NCBI GenBank assembly: GCA_946480485.1
Contig: CAMLJW010000229.1
Location: 1-8,160, forward strand
Direction: 5' to 3'
DNA length: 8,160 bases
From: an uncultured Streptomyces sp.
GTDB lineage: Bacteria > Actinomycetota > Actinomycetes > Streptomycetales > Streptomycetaceae
Shown: one piece after another, positions 6,313-8,160 of the stretch
How positions within the stretch are numbered: position 1 is the stretch's first letter
Layout of the letters: each line of letters begins with the position of its first letter
Made by a program: the position numbers and the translations under genes
Notes under the pieces: generated by a model
The model's database searches: none
What the model was told of the DNA's origin: nothing
The model's input: the letters and a program-made list of their open reading frames with translations, nothing else

Positions 6313-6323
6313 GTCATGACACC
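6313..6323. promoter_or_regulatory. Operator 1 (partial palindrome)
   Basis: The core GTCATGAC (6313-6320) has a full right half-site, TGACACC, but a diverged left half. It lies 16 nt upstream of the regulator start codon, where bound protein would block transcription or early elongation of that gene. Confidence 0.65.
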
Positions 6324-6326
6324 TGA

Positions 6327-6355
6327 AGGTTAGCCCTTGCGGTGTCATGACACCA
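6327..6355 (-). promoter_or_regulatory. Weak candidate promoter of the RHH regulator
   Basis: On the - strand, TAACCT (6332-6327) can serve as -10, with a poor -35 (TGGTGT, 6355-6350) 17 bp upstream. Operator 2 overlaps the -35/spacer and operator 1 lies just downstream. The match is weak and rests mainly on position. Confidence 0.3.
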
Positions 6356-6365
6356 GGACTACGGT
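6337..6365 (+). promoter_or_regulatory. Candidate rightward promoter of the signalling/transfer block
   Basis: TTGCGG (6337-6342) and TACGGT (6360-6365) are separated by 17 bp, fitting TTGnnn and TAnnnT consensus positions. Operators 2 and 3 overlap the spacer and the start site. Transcription would begin near 6372, giving a leader of about 110 nt before the gene at 6484. Confidence 0.5.
6341..6354. promoter_or_regulatory. Operator 2, perfect palindrome GGTGTCATGACACC
   Basis: A perfect 14-bp palindrome, 31 bp centre to centre from operator 1 and 26 bp from operator 3. It lies between the -35 and -10 candidates of the rightward promoter, so binding should exclude RNA polymerase. Confidence 0.8.
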
Positions 6366-6366
6366 A

Positions 6367-6380
6367 GGTGTCATGACACC
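6367..6380. promoter_or_regulatory. Operator 3, perfect palindrome GGTGTCATGACACC
   Basis: Identical to operator 2. It starts one base after the rightward -10 candidate and covers the expected transcription start. Assignment to the RHH protein is inferred from position. Confidence 0.8.
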
Positions 6381-6412
6381 GGCCTGACGGTCTTGTCGCC
6401 ACAACTGAAAAC

Positions 6413-6448
6413 GGCCCCCGCCGGTGCTACCAACACCGAACGAGGGCC
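6413..6448 (+). other. Leader hairpin upstream of the rightward operon
   Basis: GGCCC (6413-6417) pairs with GGGCC (6444-6448). CG/CG pairs (6419-6420 with 6441-6442) and CGGTG/CACCG (6422-6426 with 6434-6438) continue the stem to a 7-nt CTACCAA loop. It lies in the leader between operator 3 and the first gene. On the - strand the stem is followed by GTTTTC, so it could also stop antisense transcripts running toward the regulator. Attenuator, mRNA-protecting stem or terminator are all possible. Confidence 0.5.
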
Positions 6449-6471
6449 TGACCGAACTCCCTGACCAAAGC

Positions 6472-6486
6472 AAGGAGTCGGCTATG
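6472..6486 (+). promoter_or_regulatory. Ribosome binding site choosing ATG 6484
   Basis: AAGGAG at 6472-6477 is 6 nt before ATG 6484. This favours 6484 over an in-frame GTG at 6424, which falls inside the leader hairpin. Confidence 0.8.
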
Positions 6487-7023
6487 GCCGATCTTTCCCC
6501 GCGCCCCGGCGCGCCCGCAAGTTCCCCGTCCACCCCCACGCGTAAGAACCCGGGCGACGCCCGCGACCTCCGCAACCTGCTGGAAGCCGTCCTCGAAGCC
6601 GTCACCCTGCCCCACGACACCGCCGAGCACGCCCGCCGGATGGAAACACGGGCCGACTGGGTCCGCGCCACCGTCAAGGGCGCCCTCGCCGAGGACCCGG
6701 CGGACATCGGCTGGAACGCCGACTTCCTTCGCGGGAGGCTCCGCGCCGAGGAGGCCGAGGCCGCCGAGAAGGCTGCACAGGCTTCCGTCGACCGCGCGTT
6801 CCCGAACGTGGCCGCGTTCCTCGCCGACGAGCGGCCCGTGCCCGCCACCGACCGGTGCGGCCGTTGTCGCTGGACGTTCGACCCCAACGACACGTCGCAC
6901 GACGGACACGCCCGGCACAAGAACACGCCTTGGTGCCGGCGGTGCGTCGACAACTGCCACGACGGCCACGCCGAGCACGTCTGCGTGATCTGCGACCCGA
7001 AGCGGTACGGCGGTGCCCAGTGA
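6484..7023 (+). CDS. 179-aa protein with helical core and Cys/His-rich C-terminus
   Basis: First gene of the rightward block. Residues 26-90 contain RDLRNLLEAVLEAVTLPHD and GWNADFLRGRL, resembling a helical family of unknown function common on Streptomyces plasmids and integrative elements. Residues about 86-102 are an Ala/Glu-rich helix. The C-terminus has C125-x2-C128, C151-x2-C154, C158 and C167-x2-C170 plus many histidines. The heptad HDGHA[RE]H occurs twice (139-145 and 159-165), exactly 20 residues apart. This suggests a duplicated metal-binding unit. The stop overlaps the GTG of the GGDEF gene. The role is unknown; a regulator or partner of the cyclase-like protein is possible from context only. 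Confidence 0.82.
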   Translation: MADLSPRPGAPASSPSTPTRKNPGDARDLRNLLEAVLEAVTLPHDTAEHARRMETRADWVRATVKGALAEDPADIGWNADFLRGRLRAEEAEAAEKAAQASVDRAFPNVAAFLADERPVPATDRCGRCRWTFDPNDTSHDGHARHKNTPWCRRCVDNCHDGHAEHVCVICDPKRYGGAQ

Positions 7024-7664
7024 GTGACCTCATCCCGGCCACCGCTGCCGCCGCGCCGCTCGCCCTCGGCTGGACCATCCACGCCACATGGCTGCGCCAC
7101 CGCATCCACACCGCACGACACGACCAACTCACCGGTCTGCCCCGCCGTGACACCTTCGAACAGCAGGCCGACCGCCTGCTGCCCCGCCATCCCCACGCGA
7201 TCCTCGTCATCGACCTCGACGGGTTCAAAAACCTCAACGACACGAGCGGACACGAGGCCGGAGACACGGCCCTGCATGCGGTCGGGCAGCGGCTGGCCGC
7301 GTGGGCGAAGCCATCCGGCATCGTCGCCCGGCTCGGTGGTGACGAGTTCGCCGGCCTGGTGCCCTGCGACAGGCCCGATTTCCTACCCGACGGGCTGGGG
7401 GAGCTGCACGCCGCGCTGTGCGAGCCCATCCCGTACGAGGACACCCAGCTGCGCCTCGGCGCGTCCATCGGAGCCGCCTGGCACAACGACCGCACCACCG
7501 CGCTGTCCAGTCTGCTGCGGCGCGCTGATGAGGCGATGTACACGGCGAAGCAGGCGGGCGGCGGATGGCACATCGCCACCGGTCCGGGCGGCGCCTTCGC
7601 CACCATCAACGGGCGCCGCGCTGGCCGTCCCGGTACCCACCGTGTCCCGGGGGGTGCGTCATGA
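7020..7664 (+). CDS. GGDEF-domain protein, putative diguanylate cyclase
   Basis: A 214-aa protein predicted to make cyclic di-GMP from two GTP. The GTG start at 7020 gives a 4-nt overlap with the upstream stop. Residues about 7-24 are hydrophobic (AAAAPLALGWTI) and may form one membrane segment; there is no sensor domain. The GGDEF domain spans about 33-185: HDQLTGLPRR, metal-site D65 in VIDLDGFK, N73/D74 then GHEAGD, and an intact R-L-GGDEF signature (106-110) followed by GASIGAA and ADEAMYTAKQAG. The RxxD inhibitory site expected before the signature is absent (KPSG there), so product inhibition may be lost. In Streptomyces, c-di-GMP acts through BldD in development, so an element-borne enzyme could alter host differentiation. 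The stop overlaps the next ATG (ATGA). Confidence 0.93.
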   Translation: MSDLIPATAAAAPLALGWTIHATWLRHRIHTARHDQLTGLPRRDTFEQQADRLLPRHPHAILVIDLDGFKNLNDTSGHEAGDTALHAVGQRLAAWAKPSGIVARLGGDEFAGLVPCDRPDFLPDGLGELHAALCEPIPYEDTQLRLGASIGAAWHNDRTTALSSLLRRADEAMYTAKQAGGGWHIATGPGGAFATINGRRAGRPGTHRVPGGAS

Positions 7665-7735
7665 CCGCCACCACCTGGTGCGACTGGTGCGGCCAGAAGG
7701 ACCACGACCCGATCAAGCCCCAGGACGGGGAGTGA
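7661..7735 (+). CDS. 24-aa CxxC micropeptide
   Basis: A short ORF coupled on both sides: ATGA with the GGDEF gene and GTGA with the next. The sequence contains WCDWCGQKDH (C7, C10, H15), a half zinc-knuckle, and ends acidic. The two exact couplings and the motif argue that it is translated, but its size makes it easy to miss or to be a spacer. Function unknown. Confidence 0.55.
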   Translation: MTATTWCDWCGQKDHDPIKPQDGE

Positions 7736-7938
7736 CCGCGGTGACCGCCCGTTCTCGTATCGCCCGACCGACCGAGCACGCCGCCCTCGCCGCGGCGGGC
7801 CGGTCGGCCCGGCCGACACCCACCGTCCCCGCCTTGATGGCCGCGCTACTCGACGCGAACGAGCGCCGGGACCGTGAGGCCGTAACCCTGTGCGCGCACC
7901 GTGTAGTGCGTGCCGCCGCCCCGGAGGTGGGCGAATGA
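7732..7938 (+). CDS. 68-aa small protein, unknown
   Basis: GTG 7732 overlaps the preceding stop, with AGGA (7722-7725) 6 nt before it. GTG 7741, three codons in, has GGGGAG (7727-7732) 8 nt before it and is an equal alternative. Basic and Ala-rich at the start, then a helix (VPALMAALLDANERRDREAVTLCAHRV, residues about 32-58). No motif or family recognised. It ends on an ATGA overlap with the membrane-protein gene, so it travels with the transfer block. Confidence 0.7.
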   Translation: MTAVTARSRIARPTEHAALAAAGRSARPTPTVPALMAALLDANERRDREAVTLCAHRVVRAAAPEVGE

Positions 7939-8160
7939 CCAGCAACACCACCCGCCGCGAACTCACCCGCGGTCAGAACATCGTCCTCGCCGCCGCCGCA
8001 GCCCTCATGCTCGCCGTCGGCGCCTTCGGAGCCTGGGGCACCTACAGCAACGCCGTCTCCGAGTTCCACCGCCAGGCCACCGCCGCCGGCGTCGTCGCCG
8101 CCGGAGAAGGCCTCACCCTCATCCTCGCCATGGTCATGCTCGGGCGAACCATGCTCGGCC
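7935..8160 (+). CDS. SpdB/DUF2637-like membrane protein (3' partial)
   Basis: Seventy-five residues are visible before the window ends. A short polar basic N-terminus (TTRRELTRGQN) is followed by a membrane helix at about 15-37 (LMLAVGAFGAWGTYSNAV) and a second at about 50-72 (AGVVAAGEGLTLILAMVMLG). The FGAWGTYSN and GVVAAGEG segments resemble the multi-helix SpdB/DUF2637 membrane proteins of Streptomyces conjugative plasmids and integrative elements, which are linked to intramycelial plasmid spread. Because the gene is cut off, helix number and C-terminus are unseen, and another membrane family cannot be excluded. ATG 7935 overlaps the previous stop. Confidence 0.72.
   Translation, partial: MTSNTTRRELTRGQNIVLAAAAALMLAVGAFGAWGTYSNAVSEFHRQATAAGVVAAGEGLTLILAMVMLGRTMLG

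Noticed and set aside
6298..6402. N-terminal extension of the RHH protein to 6402
   Set aside because: It would translate through the palindromic operators and lacks a ribosome site; ATG 6297 has GGAG at 6 nt.
6424..6483. GTG 6424 as start of the 179-aa protein
   Set aside because: It falls within the leader hairpin, with no ribosome site; ATG 6484 has AAGGAG.
7024..7731. Long upstream extension (from GTG 7024) of the 68-aa gene
   Set aside because: It is a Ser/Pro/Thr-rich off-frame of the GGDEF gene; only the part after 7732 lies outside that gene.
6674..7966. 430-aa - strand open frame
   Set aside because: Antisense to the GGDEF and Cys/His genes, Arg/Ser/Gly-rich, without domains.

Overview
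The window is very GC-rich with strongly GC-biased third codon positions. It uses GTG and TTG starts and stacks genes with 4-nt overlaps. This points to a Streptomyces-like actinobacterium, and to a mobile element within it (prophage, phage-plasmid, or integrative conjugative element/plasmid) rather than core chromosome. That placement is inferred from recognisable protein families; no database search was run.

Left block (1-3994, + strand): a phage-type DNA replication and recombination module. It holds a Cas4/RecB-like PD-(D/E)XK nuclease with a four-cysteine Fe-S signature (5' end outside the window), a small OB-fold-like candidate ssDNA-binding protein with an SSB-like C-terminal tip, and an 817-aa primase-polymerase/D5-type helicase fusion. 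A 13-bp GC hairpin lies between the last two genes.

Centre (3991-4254): immediately after the primase-helicase is a 223-bp element. It is a gap-free imperfect inverted repeat with two 79-nt arms (67/79 complementary) and a 65-nt spacer, and each arm is built from GCGAAGGGGT-type iterons. It is a good candidate replication origin or structured transcript element. An 87-codon ORF runs through it and overlaps the genes on both sides by 4 nt.

Second block (4251-6130, + strand): five tightly overlapping genes. They are a Cys/His-rich protein, an Hjc-type Holliday-junction resolvase-like nuclease with an extra Cys/His tail, two 72-aa Cys/His miniproteins, and a 208-aa protein with a zinc-ribbon-like motif at each end.

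Switch region (6109-6483): a 62-aa ribbon-helix-helix regulator on the - strand converges on the block to its left and diverges from the block to its right. The divergent region carries two perfect copies and one partial copy of the palindrome GGTGTCATGACACC, placed around plausible promoters in both directions. A leader hairpin lies between the rightward promoter and the first gene.

Right block (6484-8160, + strand): a 179-aa protein with a Cys/His-rich C-terminus, a GGDEF diguanylate-cyclase-like protein, a 24-aa CxxC peptide, a 68-aa protein of unknown role, and the start of a two-helix membrane protein resembling SpdB/DUF2637 proteins of Streptomyces conjugative elements. The genes from 7020 on are chained by 4-nt overlaps. 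The working model is that the left module replicates and recombines the element, while the RHH protein represses a rightward transfer/signalling operon that includes a c-di-GMP enzyme.
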